From NCBI GenBank assembly GCA_947243795.1, contig OX365937.1:248001-312000 (forward strand): a DNA stretch of 64,000 nt, given 5' to 3'. The notes below the pieces were generated by a model. That model did not search any database and was not told the DNA's origin. It saw only the letters and a program-made list of their open reading frames with translations. This document shows, piece after piece, positions 39,281 through 48,228 of the stretch. The first letter of the stretch is position 1. Each line of letters begins with the position of its first letter. The position numbers and the translations under genes were made by a program. The DNA comes from Saccharomyces uvarum. Lineage: Eukaryota > Ascomycota > Saccharomycetes > Saccharomycetales > Saccharomycetaceae.

Positions 39281-41050
39281 TCAATAGTGGTTTAATTTCC
39301 AAAGCCTTACTTTACCTTGTTCATTACCCACAGCCAGCAGTTCGCCAGTTGGTGAGAATGTGGCGCTAGTGACTTTACCCAAGGGGGTACCACTGGTAGG
39401 CCAGTTACTGAACACAGTACACGAAGGCAAGTGGACCAATCTCAATGCATCCTTAACTGCGCGAGATGCCATGCATAGTATTTGACCGTCAGGGGAGAAT
39501 TGTAAACTCGAAATGGTAGTCGTTAGTTGGTCCAACGCGGCAATAGGCGTGGGGGTGGACGAACTCAAAGTGTTGTTTCTGTCGTACAGGTTGACGAACC
39601 CACTGTCACTACCCACAGCAAGCCATCTGTTTGGCTTTATCTTGCTTATTTGATGAGCTGGAGAAATAGCAGTGGTACCACCACCTACTTGAATCTTTGT
39701 TATTCCCATACCGCCTTGGTCCTTCCATCTTGTTATGACATGGCCGTTATTATTCAGGTCAAATTCCCACACTTCACCATAGGTATTTACAGCGATTAAA
39801 ACAGTCGTAAATTTATTGTGTGAAACCGGCTGATAATCGATACAGAAGTCAGTTATCACACCTTCTATCTTGCATCCCATTAACCATAGCCCCGAGGTGG
39901 CGTGCAAAATGTTCACCCAACCGTTGTTACCTTGTAAGAGGATGATGCCGTGGGTCGATTTAGTTTGTACGTTTTGCAAATGCGCCATTTTGAAATTTTC
40001 AAAAGATTTTTGAGTGGATTCATGCCCATATAGTCTAGAAAATTTCTCAATTTTGGCGGTTTGTGAGTGAGTTAAATTTTCTAGAGATAAATCCCAGGAA
40101 TGCATATATCTTCTTCTACCAGCAGTGAATATCTTCTGTTCATTTTGATTTGACAAAGTGGTATAGAAAGTACACGTTTGTATTGGGGAGCCAACCAGAT
40201 GTAAACTTGTCACTAGATGGTTTGTCTTTCCGTCAATGTGATAAATTCTTAGAGTCTTATCATACCCACCAGTCAACAACAAAGGCTTGGAAGGATGGAA
40301 TGAAAGAGACTGTATCGCGGAATGCGATGGGTGAGAAGCATTTGCATCTTTGAGACGTAAGATATCTAGTTTCTTAGAAGGCAATAGTTTAGAATTCGAT
40401 AGTGTATCTTTATAATGATAAGTTGTAGAAAGGATCTTTGTTAATGCATTGATATCACCATTAATGACGTTGTTAGAACCTTCTTCATCGTCCTCTTTTT
40501 CGTCTAACTCCAAATCAGATTCGTCGTCCACCCATTTAGGTCTTGGATATATTTTCTCGAATTGGGATCTCAACCTGTTGATATAGTGAACACCGTTAAT
40601 TATAGATTCGTTGTAAGAGGTTCTTAATTTCTTCGTCTTATTGGTGGTGAGAATGGGTACTTTAATTCTTTCATCGTCGGAGTCTACCCAAGCAGCTTCC
40701 TCATCGTCGTCAGAGTAGTCATCGCTTGAAGAGTCGTCCTCGTCGTCGATATCCATGGCGTCTTCATTCTCATTTTGAACGCCTTTGCCGTCATCAACGA
40801 AAAACAGCTGATCGTCATTAACTTGACCCAACTTACCGTTCTGCGCCTCATCATCGCTGCTATCGTCCGAGTCGGCACCTTCATCTCCTTGATCTTCAAT
40901 GTCCATTTCTTGTTCGTTGAAAATGAAATCAGCATTGAACTTAGCTAGATTCTCTTGTAAATCCGTAGTATCACCGAACACAAACTTGGCCAGTATTTGT
41001 TCTTCTTCATCTGGTGGGGGCACACTAACATTCATTGCGGTGGTTGCCAT
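39281..41050 (-). CDS. UTP18: Small-subunit processome WD40 protein Utp18
   Basis: I start at ATG 41048-41050 (MATTAMNVSVPPPDEEEQ), giving 589 residues. S. cerevisiae uses an ATG two codons earlier (MTMATTAM as I recall), which here is ATA, so that start is absent. A more distant in-frame ATG at 41098 is unlikely. The N-terminal ~150 residues are highly acidic (DDEDDSSSDDYSDDDEEAAW). The C-terminal part is a WD40 propeller, with FHPSKPLLLTGGYDKTLRIY and FSPTGELLAVGNEQGKVRLW. Utp18 acts in the U3 snoRNP processome in 18S rRNA maturation and helps recruit the exosome helicase Mtr4. Its promoter has PAC and RRPE elements. Confidence 0.96.
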   Translation of the reverse strand: MATTAMNVSVPPPDEEEQILAKFVFGDTTDLQENLAKFNADFIFNEQEMDIEDQGDEGADSDDSSDDEAQNGKLGQVNDDQLFFVDDGKGVQNENEDAMDIDDEDDSSSDDYSDDDEEAAWVDSDDERIKVPILTTNKTKKLRTSYNESIINGVHYINRLRSQFEKIYPRPKWVDDESDLELDEKEDDEEGSNNVINGDINALTKILSTTYHYKDTLSNSKLLPSKKLDILRLKDANASHPSHSAIQSLSFHPSKPLLLTGGYDKTLRIYHIDGKTNHLVTSLHLVGSPIQTCTFYTTLSNQNEQKIFTAGRRRYMHSWDLSLENLTHSQTAKIEKFSRLYGHESTQKSFENFKMAHLQNVQTKSTHGIILLQGNNGWVNILHATSGLWLMGCKIEGVITDFCIDYQPVSHNKFTTVLIAVNTYGEVWEFDLNNNGHVITRWKDQGGMGITKIQVGGGTTAISPAHQISKIKPNRWLAVGSDSGFVNLYDRNNTLSSSTPTPIAALDQLTTTISSLQFSPDGQILCMASRAVKDALRLVHLPSCTVFSNWPTSGTPLGKVTSATFSPTGELLAVGNEQGKVRLWKLNHY

Positions 41051-41361
41051 CGTTATTGTTGTACTGAATACAATGGGGTTACACTTAGACAACACCACAT
41101 AAAAGTTCTAGAAGTCCTTCGATGAGATGAGATGAAATTTTTTTATGTTACATTTTTTCATTCTAATTTTTCACTTCGTCAGATACGATATCCAAGGCCT
41201 CTATATAATACTTTTGGTATTGGGACATAAAGATGAAGTGTGTACTAACTCTCCACTGCTTTAGAAGTGCAGAGTGTGTTAGCAGTTGGTTTCCATATAC
41301 GTATATACTACGTACTTATAAAAAGAGGCCATGAGTTTGGCGACGGCGAAATGCAATGCCT
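41051..41361. promoter_or_regulatory. UTP18 promoter and YJL068C 3' region
   Basis: The 311 bp hold the UTP18 promoter with PAC/RRPE (listed separately) and the 3' end of the hydrolase gene, with TATATAAT near 41201 and TATATAC near 41303. Nothing else was seen. Confidence 0.6.
41120..41144. promoter_or_regulatory. PAC and RRPE ribosome-biogenesis elements before UTP18
   Basis: CGATGAGATGAG (41120-41131) matches the PAC element (GATGAG core, Dot6/Tod6 target). TGAAATTTTTTT (41133-41144) matches the RRPE element (Stb3 target). They are adjacent, 70-95 bp upstream of the UTP18 ATG, the usual layout for rRNA-processing genes. Confidence 0.8.
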
Positions 41362-42261
41362 TCAGATCAGTCCCAAATTTTTGGCGTGAAATTTAGCGTG
41401 TTCTGGAACAAAAGTACTGACGAAGTAGTAAGAGTGATCAAACCCGTGCACTATTTTCACTTGGACGTGGTCTTCCCATGAAGTAGACTCCGCAGCCTCA
41501 AGCAGCAGTTCCGGTTTCAAGTGTTTTTCCAAAAAGGGATCTGCGTCCCCCACATGGATCAACACCTTGTCGTCACCCACACGCTTGACATTCTTGATTA
41601 GCGCACACGGATCGTAAGCTTGCCATTGTGCCCTTTCGTCGCCCAGATAACCCTTAAACGCCTTTTGGCCCCAGGGAATGTTGGAAGGGTTCACGATGGG
41701 CGCGAATGCAGAACAGGACTTGTATCTTTTTTCAGCATAGCCCTTCAAGTACCCACAGATGGCACCGTACCCCCCCATCGAATGGCCTGTGATGGCCACG
41801 TTGTCCAGAAAGTCCAGCTTAGCGGCGCCATTCTTGTTAAAGTGTGCGTCCAGCGTTTGTGGAAGCTCCGTGTGGACATAGTCGTACATCTGATAGTGTT
41901 GGGCGTACGGATCCTGGGTGGCGTTGAGGTAGAACCCTGCGCCCTGCCCAAAGTCCCATGAACCCTCAGGATCATTTGCGACTTGGTCACCACGGGGAGA
42001 GGTATCTGGGAAAACCATCGCAAACCCATATTTATCGGCTTGGAACTGCCAAAACGCCTTCTCAGAGGCGTTGTCTGGAGTGCATGTCAAACCAGAAAGG
42101 TAGACCACTGTGGGGATGGGTCTATTCCTTGAAGAATCCTGGGCATAGTATTGCTTGGGCAGGTAGACATTGACGTTCATACACGTCTTGGTGGAGGTCG
42201 AGTCGTGCGACAACTTGATCAATCTGCCGCCACAAACACCTTGTTCCTTGACAATATTCAT
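41362..42261 (-). CDS. S-formylglutathione hydrolase (esterase D family, YJL068C)
   Basis: The 299-residue product matches the length of S. cerevisiae YJL068C. It is an alpha/beta hydrolase with nucleophile elbow GHSMGG (S161), acid D241 (HVGDADPF) and H276 (HGFDHSYYF). C60 (SGLTC), the residue that makes the yeast enzyme thiol-reagent sensitive, is present. It hydrolyses S-formylglutathione to formate and glutathione, the second step of formaldehyde detoxification after Sfa1. It is cytosolic, with no signal peptide. The gene is GC-rich compared with UTP18 next to it. Confidence 0.96.
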   Translation of the reverse strand: MNIVKEQGVCGGRLIKLSHDSTSTKTCMNVNVYLPKQYYAQDSSRNRPIPTVVYLSGLTCTPDNASEKAFWQFQADKYGFAMVFPDTSPRGDQVANDPEGSWDFGQGAGFYLNATQDPYAQHYQMYDYVHTELPQTLDAHFNKNGAAKLDFLDNVAITGHSMGGYGAICGYLKGYAEKRYKSCSAFAPIVNPSNIPWGQKAFKGYLGDERAQWQAYDPCALIKNVKRVGDDKVLIHVGDADPFLEKHLKPELLLEAAESTSWEDHVQVKIVHGFDHSYYFVSTFVPEHAKFHAKNLGLI

Positions 42262-42439
42262 CTTCGCCTATGGATTCGTTTATATGTGTTTTCGTTGAGG
42301 TTATGTATGGTATTTGAGTGTGTAGATCTCCCCTTACAAATCGAATATTTTCCACGCGCGCAAGGTTATAATCGTGGTATGTACAAGGTATATGAGTAAA
42401 ATGGTATATGTAAGAAAGGACAAATTGCAGGCAAGCGTC

Positions 42440-43195
42440 CTATTTGTCTTGGTCGACGCTCACCACTTCATGGTTCACCCGAGGCTTGGAGCCCTTAGCA
42501 GTGGTGGTGGTGGTGATGTCCACGGTGCCGTCGTCGTAGTAAATTTTCTCAGTCTTGACGGTGTTAGGTTTTGAATCACTGGAGTCCCTAGTGGTGTTTA
42601 TGGACTGTGCTCTGCCGATGATTGTCTTGGCCCCATTCGCAGGTGCGTACTCAGCATCGTTGCTCAGATGCAAGTCGTCCCAGCTCAACATGAGGTCCTC
42701 CGGGGTCCTAGCCACGGGTTCCAGGGCGGTGGCCTTGGTGGTTCTTTGCTGCTGCAGCTCGTTCATGTGCGATCTCCATTTCAAAAAGAGGTTGAAGTCG
42801 TTGAAGAACAACCCGCGAGAATGCGACTTGTCTGACTGGACGCCTTCCACGGGCAAGAGGAAGTCTAGGTTGGGCAGAGGAGGGATCGCTTTGCCGGGGA
42901 CCAGGCACTTCCAAATGCCCTGGGTGGTCCACGCGGACTGGCCCTTTAGCTCCTGGCACTTGTCGAACTGCTTCACGGTGGGGATTCCCGATGCCATGGC
43001 AAAGGCGTTGTCGCCAAAATCCTTGAAGTTGAACTTGAAAGGCAGCGGGAAGAGCGAGTCATCGTTCTCGTCGATATCCCTCAATTTGGGAAAGAGACTC
43101 CAGAAGGGAGCCGTGGCGAACTTCTGGTCTTCGATGTACTTGTCGTTAAACGTCTTGGTGTCAGTGTCATTGTCGTCGCCTTGATAAAACCCCAT
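42440..43195 (-). CDS. MPM1: Mitochondrial membrane protein Mpm1
   Basis: The 251-residue product corresponds to S. cerevisiae Mpm1 (about 252). It begins [18 protein letters not shown] and has no enzymatic motif. A hydrophobic-poor, Pro- and Trp-containing central part ([20 protein letters not shown]) and a Thr/Lys-rich C-terminus ([18 protein letters not shown]) follow. Mpm1 is an abundant mitochondrial protein of fungi placed at the outer membrane/intermembrane space, with no settled function. It lies in the same-strand run between the hydrolase and DLS1. Confidence 0.93.
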   Translation of the reverse strand: MGFYQGDDNDTDTKTFNDKYIEDQKFATAPFWSLFPKLRDIDENDDSLFPLPFKFNFKDFGDNAFAMASGIPTVKQFDKCQELKGQSAWTTQGIWKCLVPGKAIPPLPNLDFLLPVEGVQSDKSHSRGLFFNDFNLFLKWRSHMNELQQQRTTKATALEPVARTPEDLMLSWDDLHLSNDAEYAPANGAKTIIGRAQSINTTRDSSDSKPNTVKTEKIYYDDGTVDITTTTTAKGSKPRVNHEVVSVDQDK

Positions 43196-43360
43196 CTTGC
43201 GTAAGCGTCTACTCTTGCTCTTGCTTTTCCTGCTCTTTTCATTCGTTCGTGGCTTCTTAAATATTCAGGCCCTTTTTTCCCCCTTTTACTCAGTTAGCGT
43301 ATAAAGAAACTATAGTGGTTATACAGAACGTACAAAAGCAGAGGCGTTTCAATGCATGGT

Positions 43361-43858
43361 TTACTCTTGGTCCGTTACGTCTTCGTCGTCATCTTCGTCA
43401 TTGTCAAGGTCAATCTCGACAATGTTGGGCTTCAAGGCCGTCTCGCCCATCACATAGGTTGAGTACACCTCGTTGGGGGGCATGACACTTGTGGTGTACC
43501 TAACTCTGTTTTCCTCGACCAGGAGCCTCAGGTTCTTCGTGATCGGTATCACATCGTTCAAGAACTGCAGATGGCCATCGGTCGACTGTAATATCGTGGC
43601 GGAGACGTCGTCGTACGACAGCGTGCTCTCGTCAGAAGGATGTGGCACTTGGCGGTGCTGCTGATGCTGCTGCAATGATTCATGTGTTAGCACCTGGATG
43701 AAGAATTCCGTAGCAAACGCTGTGGCTAGGAATGCGTCGTCCGAAGTGTCCATGTATTCCGGATCATTCTTGGCTATCCTCTGTACTTTTTCCACAGGCA
43801 GCTGGAGCGAACAAGGCGATGGGAGCTCCGTTTCTATGCTGCTAGTGTTCTCGTTCAT
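43361..43858 (-). CDS. DLS1: Histone-fold subunit Dls1 of the ISW2/yCHRAC complex
   Basis: I start at ATG 43856-43858 (MNENTSSIETELPSP), giving 165 residues (S. cerevisiae about 167). The upstream in-frame ATG at 43957 adds 33 basic residues not known in the family. The histone-fold region spans about 20-110 (LPVEKVQRIAKNDPEYMDTSDDAF, then FFIQVLTHESL), with a short Gln/His insertion. The acidic tail (DLDNDEDDDEDVTDQE) is typical. Dls1 pairs with Dpb4 and helps Isw2-Itc1 slide nucleosomes; it also moderates telomere silencing. Confidence 0.95.
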   Translation of the reverse strand: MNENTSSIETELPSPCSLQLPVEKVQRIAKNDPEYMDTSDDAFLATAFATEFFIQVLTHESLQQHQQHRQVPHPSDESTLSYDDVSATILQSTDGHLQFLNDVIPITKNLRLLVEENRVRYTTSVMPPNEVYSTYVMGETALKPNIVEIDLDNDEDDDEDVTDQE

Positions 43859-44032
43859 TTTGTTGGTCTCTGCGTTGACCTCTGGGACGAGCTGTCTTGG
43901 ACTAATTCTCACTTGCTCTCTTGTTTCTCTTTTATTTTTCACTCTTTTTCCATGCATGAAAAAAAAATAACACTATTATTACTATTTTTTTTCTATTGTC
44001 ATCTATATATTTACAAGGGTATACACATAATT

Positions 44033-44749
44033 CTAGGGTCTGGGCATCATGACATAGGACGAGGGCTTCCTCTGCTTCTTGGGCAACGCGGAAGAGTAGA
44101 CTTGTTTCAAAAGGGCCAGCGTCTTTTCTTCCTCCACCGTTTTATCGTAGGGCAAGGCCAGTTCCTTGAACAAGATCTCCTTAATCAGCGAGAACTCGCT
44201 GTGCAACTGCGCTTCCGGCTTGAACTTCGCCAGCTTGTACAGATTCTGCAGTGTCAGCTGGCTGTGGGGCAGGTGGTTGGTGTCATCGTTGATGACCGAC
44301 TTTACCAACAACCACATCTTCAAGTTGCCCCTGTTCACCGCGTGCAACTCAGAAGCCACGGGCAAATCGACCAGCTCCAGGACAGATTGCGGAGCTGAGT
44401 CGTTGGCCCTGGGCTCCAACCGCAGCACACGCGTGTAGCCACCGGGCCTTTCCACGTACCGTGGGGCAATCTCGTTGAACAACCGCTCCATCAGCTTCCG
44501 ATTATCCCCCGCCAGAAACAGCTGGCTCTGGATCTGCGCCCGCAGCTCTGCTTGCGACACGCTGTTGCTCGTCGCGAGCGCCCTCTTCGTCCAGGTGATG
44601 ATCCGTTCTGCGACCCTGGAGGCCTCTTTACACTTGGCATGTGTCGACACGATCGACCCGTGCTGGAACAACTGGCACGCAAGGTTCTTCAGCAGCGCGT
44701 CTCTGTGCGGCTTGTCCCTGGACAGCTTTCTAGCAATACCCACCGTCAT
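44033..44749 (-). CDS. MRPL8: Mitochondrial large-subunit ribosomal protein bL17m
   Basis: I start at ATG 44747-44749 ([20 protein letters not shown]), giving 238 residues, the S. cerevisiae length. The upstream ATG at 44800 adds 17 residues without support. The N-terminal ~125 residues are the bacterial L17 fold, with [20 protein letters not shown] and [15 protein letters not shown]. The C-terminal extension (about 130-238) is the fungal mitochondrial type. It is a structural part of the mitoribosome 54S subunit. It is divergent from COA3, another mitochondrial gene, across 246 bp. Confidence 0.96.
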   Translation of the reverse strand: MTVGIARKLSRDKPHRDALLKNLACQLFQHGSIVSTHAKCKEASRVAERIITWTKRALATSNSVSQAELRAQIQSQLFLAGDNRKLMERLFNEIAPRYVERPGGYTRVLRLEPRANDSAPQSVLELVDLPVASELHAVNRGNLKMWLLVKSVINDDTNHLPHSQLTLQNLYKLAKFKPEAQLHSEFSLIKEILFKELALPYDKTVEEEKTLALLKQVYSSALPKKQRKPSSYVMMPRP

Positions 44750-44995
44750 CCTCTCACTCGACTGTGCTTTCCCCAGCTCCAACACACTCCAAAATCCCAC
44801 TAGTCTGCGCAGTTCTACCTTGTTATATCTCTTTGATTCTTAATAGCCTGCTCCTTCCCCGCCTCGTGCGCAGTGATATGTCTGGCAGTGGTTTTCGCTC
44901 GAAGCATAAAGGGAGTAGTCTGATAATAGCAAAGCAAGAGCCATTGAAGCAGCCGAACAGTAACGCAAGCCACGCCAAGTATACTACACAGCAGC

Positions 44996-45253
44996 ATGGT
45001 TTTGAATCCCTCCAACTACCAGGACACGCGCACGTGGAAGATGACGCCCGCCATGATCCGGGCTCGCAAACCCTTCTTCAAGGGCAACCTGCTCGGGCTC
45101 ACGGTGCTGCTGGGCGTCACGGGCTCCGTCTACTACTACACATACAGCTTCCTGCACAAGGACAATGACTTTGCAGACGTGCCCATCCCGCCCATCGACG
45201 CGAAGGAGCTCGAGGCCCTCAAGAAGGAGTACGAGGCCAAGAAGAACACCTGA
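44996..45253 (+). CDS. COA3: Cytochrome c oxidase assembly factor Coa3
   Basis: The 85-residue product begins MVLNPSNYQDTRTWKMTPAM, equal in length to the S. cerevisiae protein (YJL062W-A). A single membrane span (about 35-54, LLGLTVLLGVTGSVYYYTYS-like) is followed by a charged C-terminal helix rich in Glu/Lys. Coa3 sits in the mitochondrial inner membrane and with Cox14 binds new Cox1 and sequesters Mss51, so linking COX1 translation to assembly. The gene is very GC-rich for yeast (for example CTCGAGGCCCTCAAG). An ATG at 44878 opens another frame across the COA3 start; see findings. Confidence 0.95.
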   Translation: MVLNPSNYQDTRTWKMTPAMIRARKPFFKGNLLGLTVLLGVTGSVYYYTYSFLHKDNDFADVPIPPIDAKELEALKKEYEAKKNT

Positions 45254-45529
45254 GAGCGCCGGCGCGGTCGAGGCACGCTAGGGTCCTCCCCCGTCGCTCA
45301 GCCCTTTCTCCCCTCCCCCACTGTAAATACGCTCTCTTCTCACACATATACATACGCACATATACATACATACTATTCGTTTGTACTGCTCTGTCGCACT
45401 CTAACAGCCATTCTTCAGTTTAGAACATGATGAAAAATTCGATGTGGAAAAAAAAAAGGAATTCTCGAACTGTAATCAACAGTGGAACAGGCGTATCCTG
45501 CACGCACACAGATCTCCAACACACTCAGG

Positions 45530-48067
45530 ATGAACTTGAAGCAGCTCATGTGCCTGTCGTGCGCACAGCTATTCGCCATCCTACTCTTCATCTTTGCCTT
45601 TTTCCCCAGGAAAATCGTGCTGCCAGGCATATCGCAACAGGATCCGGACCAGGACCGCGATCTTCAGCACGAGAGGCCGTTCCAAAAGCTGGTATTCGTG
45701 GTCATCGACGCCCTCAGGTCGGACTTTCTTTTCGATTCCCGAATTTCCCATTTCAACAACGTGCACGAATGGCTCAATACAGGCGAGGCCTGGGGCTACA
45801 CGTCCTTTGCCAACCCTCCCACCGTCACACTGCCCCGACTTAAGAGTATCACAACAGGGTCCACCCCTAGCTTCATCGACCTGCTGCTGAACGTGGCGCA
45901 GGACGTCGACTCCAACGACCTTTCGGAACATGACTCCTGGCTGCAGCAGTTCATCCAGCACAACAACACGATCCGCTTTATGGGCGATGACACCTGGCTG
46001 AAACTCTTCCCACATGAGTGGTTCGATTTCACCGACCCCACCCACTCCTTCTTCGTCAGCGACTTCACCCAAGTTGACAACAATGTGACGAGGAACCTGC
46101 CGGGGAAGCTGTTCCAGGAATGGACCCAATGGGACGTGGCTATTCTCCACTACTTGGGTCTGGACCATATCGGCCATAAAGATGGTCCGCATTCGAAGTT
46201 CATGCCTACGAAACACCAAGAAATGGACAGCATCTTGAAGACGATCTACGACCAAGTGCTGGAGCACGAAAGTGACGACGACACGTTGATTTGTGTTCTC
46301 GGTGACCACGGTATGAACGAACTGGGCAATCACGGTGGCTCTTCAGCCGGCGAAACTTCCGCTGGGCTCTTGTTCTTGTCACCCAAGCTATCCCAGTTTG
46401 TCAAGCCCGCATCGCAAGCAGAGAATGCCTTGCCCATCAATGGCACCCTGGACCGAGATTTTCAATATTTAGAGACCGTGCAACAGATTGATATCGTCCC
46501 CACAATAGCCGCACTGTTTGGCATGCCCATCCCGATGAACAGCGTGGGCATCATCATACCGGATTTTCTACAACTACTTCCTAACAAACTGGCAAGTATG
46601 AAAGAGAACTTCATGCATCTGTGGAAACTGTCCGACCACCATGAAGAAGTGGTTCTCGATGATCTGGCCATTAGTGATATATATTCGAAGATGCACGATA
46701 TTCAAGAAACCTTAACCAAGTCCGCTACAAACTATAACTATCCGCTATTGTCATTAGCCTTTGCCAGTTTCCTCATCATAACAATCATTGCCATTTATCA
46801 ATTACAGCGCCATTCCGGACCTACTTTCTGCAAATTGCGGACATCTTCCCTTTCCGTATTGTTAGTTTCCATCATACTAGGTGTTTCCACATTTGCAAGC
46901 AGTTTCATCGAGGAAGAACATCAACTCTGGTGGTGGATAGTAACGGCGTTCGCTGCAGTCCCTCTCTTCGTGTACCAACTGAATCCGTCCGTAATCACAC
47001 GTTGGTTTATAATGTTGGCATGCGTTCGTTTGATTAAGTTTTGGAATAACAGTGGTCAGAAATTTATCTACACCAATGTTATGTCAAATATACTTAACCA
47101 GAACCCTTTTTGGAAATGGTCTTTGAATTCGTTGACGTTCCTAATACTACTAATGACGTCTGTTCGCTCTCAATTGTTGCATTGTATCACGTCCACTATT
47201 TTAGCCGGGTTGTGTTTCACATACAAAATTTCATGGGAAATTGTACACGGTGATCAGGCTGAGATACCACTCTTTATGCAAGACTTGCTGACTAAAATTG
47301 ACTTCATCCCTAGTGAAAGTAATCTGATTACACTGGCCCGTGTTTTCTTCCAAGCTTGGGCCATTGTTGTCATTTCAAGATTAGTATTGACTAAATTGAA
47401 AGTACTAGACGAGAGGTACCTAATTAGAGATGTGAAACTATACGTAACAATCCTGTTGATTTTACAAACATCATCTCAAAATATTGGCCTGTTCCTCGTT
47501 TTCCAAATTTTACAATCACAAATTTGTTACTTTTTCCAAAACTTCCCCAGCTCATCATCAACAACTAAGGTTTACTTGTCAAATTTAGTTTCGTTAATTC
47601 TACAAAATTTCTCGTTCTTCCAATTCGGGGGTACAAATTCCATTTCCACCATAGATCTTGGAAACGCATACCATGGTATTTCGTCCGACTACAGCATCTC
47701 CGCAGTGGGACTACTAATGTCCATTGCAAATTTCGCGCCAGCAATTTATTGGTCCATGCTACCATGGTCGATAAATTATGGGTCTGCCTCGTCACAAAAT
47801 AAATTACAAACTTTCGTCAAGAGTAAATTACCAGCCTTCACCTACCACTGCATTTTTGGAACTTGCTTGATGACGGCGTGTATCCTTTTAAGATTTCATC
47901 TTTTTATTTGGTCCGTTTTCAGTCCAAAATTGTGTTATTTTCTAGGTTGGAATCTCGTAATGGGATTGCTGAATGGATGGTTACCTGAATTGACCGTTAT
48001 ATTGGCTCTGGATCAGCATAGAACTGTTTCTGAAGATTTGAATATGTATATAAATAATAGTTCATAG
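45530..48067 (+). CDS. LAS21: GPI ethanolamine-phosphate transferase Las21 (Gpi7)
   Basis: I start at ATG 45530 (MNLKQLMCLSCAQLFAILL), the family start; an in-frame ATG 16 codons earlier (45482) is unlikely. The 845-residue product has an N-terminal anchor (about 8-25) and a lumenal alkaline-phosphatase-type domain with VVIDALRSDF (metal-binding Asp and start of the active site) and LGDHGMNELGNHGG. About ten membrane spans follow from residue ~405. It adds ethanolamine phosphate to the second mannose of the GPI anchor in the ER. The C-terminus is about 15 residues longer than the ~830-residue S. cerevisiae protein. GC content falls sharply near 46.6 kb, inside the gene. Confidence 0.95.
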   Translation: MNLKQLMCLSCAQLFAILLFIFAFFPRKIVLPGISQQDPDQDRDLQHERPFQKLVFVVIDALRSDFLFDSRISHFNNVHEWLNTGEAWGYTSFANPPTVTLPRLKSITTGSTPSFIDLLLNVAQDVDSNDLSEHDSWLQQFIQHNNTIRFMGDDTWLKLFPHEWFDFTDPTHSFFVSDFTQVDNNVTRNLPGKLFQEWTQWDVAILHYLGLDHIGHKDGPHSKFMPTKHQEMDSILKTIYDQVLEHESDDDTLICVLGDHGMNELGNHGGSSAGETSAGLLFLSPKLSQFVKPASQAENALPINGTLDRDFQYLETVQQIDIVPTIAALFGMPIPMNSVGIIIPDFLQLLPNKLASMKENFMHLWKLSDHHEEVVLDDLAISDIYSKMHDIQETLTKSATNYNYPLLSLAFASFLIITIIAIYQLQRHSGPTFCKLRTSSLSVLLVSIILGVSTFASSFIEEEHQLWWWIVTAFAAVPLFVYQLNPSVITRWFIMLACVRLIKFWNNSGQKFIYTNVMSNILNQNPFWKWSLNSLTFLILLMTSVRSQLLHCITSTILAGLCFTYKISWEIVHGDQAEIPLFMQDLLTKIDFIPSESNLITLARVFFQAWAIVVISRLVLTKLKVLDERYLIRDVKLYVTILLILQTSSQNIGLFLVFQILQSQICYFFQNFPSSSSTTKVYLSNLVSLILQNFSFFQFGGTNSISTIDLGNAYHGISSDYSISAVGLLMSIANFAPAIYWSMLPWSINYGSASSQNKLQTFVKSKLPAFTYHCIFGTCLMTACILLRFHLFIWSVFSPKLCYFLGWNLVMGLLNGWLPELTVILALDQHRTVSEDLNMYINNSS

Positions 48068-48159
48068 ATTTATAATGAAAAATAAAAAATACTTTCTATT
48101 CTTCGCCGCAACAAAGGAAAAAATCACTTCTTCAATAAAAAAAAAAGTTTAAGTTTTGA

Positions 48160-48225
48160 ATGCATCCATTTTCCAAGCAGTGGAAGAGGCAGCAACAATC
48201 GAGCTGTGGTTTCTACGATATCTGA
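48160..48225 (+). promoter_or_regulatory. Possible upstream ORF before NUP82
   Basis: ATG at 48160 opens a 21-codon frame ending TGA at 48223-48225, three bases before the NUP82 ATG. Whether it is in the mRNA depends on the start site, which the sequence does not show. Confidence 0.35.
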
Positions 48226-48228
48226 AAG

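Noticed and set aside
42555-43184. 209-codon plus-strand frame antisense to MPM1
   Set aside because: It is fully inside MPM1 on the other strand in GC-rich DNA. Similar dubious ORFs are annotated in S. cerevisiae in this area.
45581-46333. 250-codon minus-strand frame antisense to LAS21
   Set aside because: It lies inside the conserved LAS21 phosphotransferase domain; the high GC content explains the open frame.
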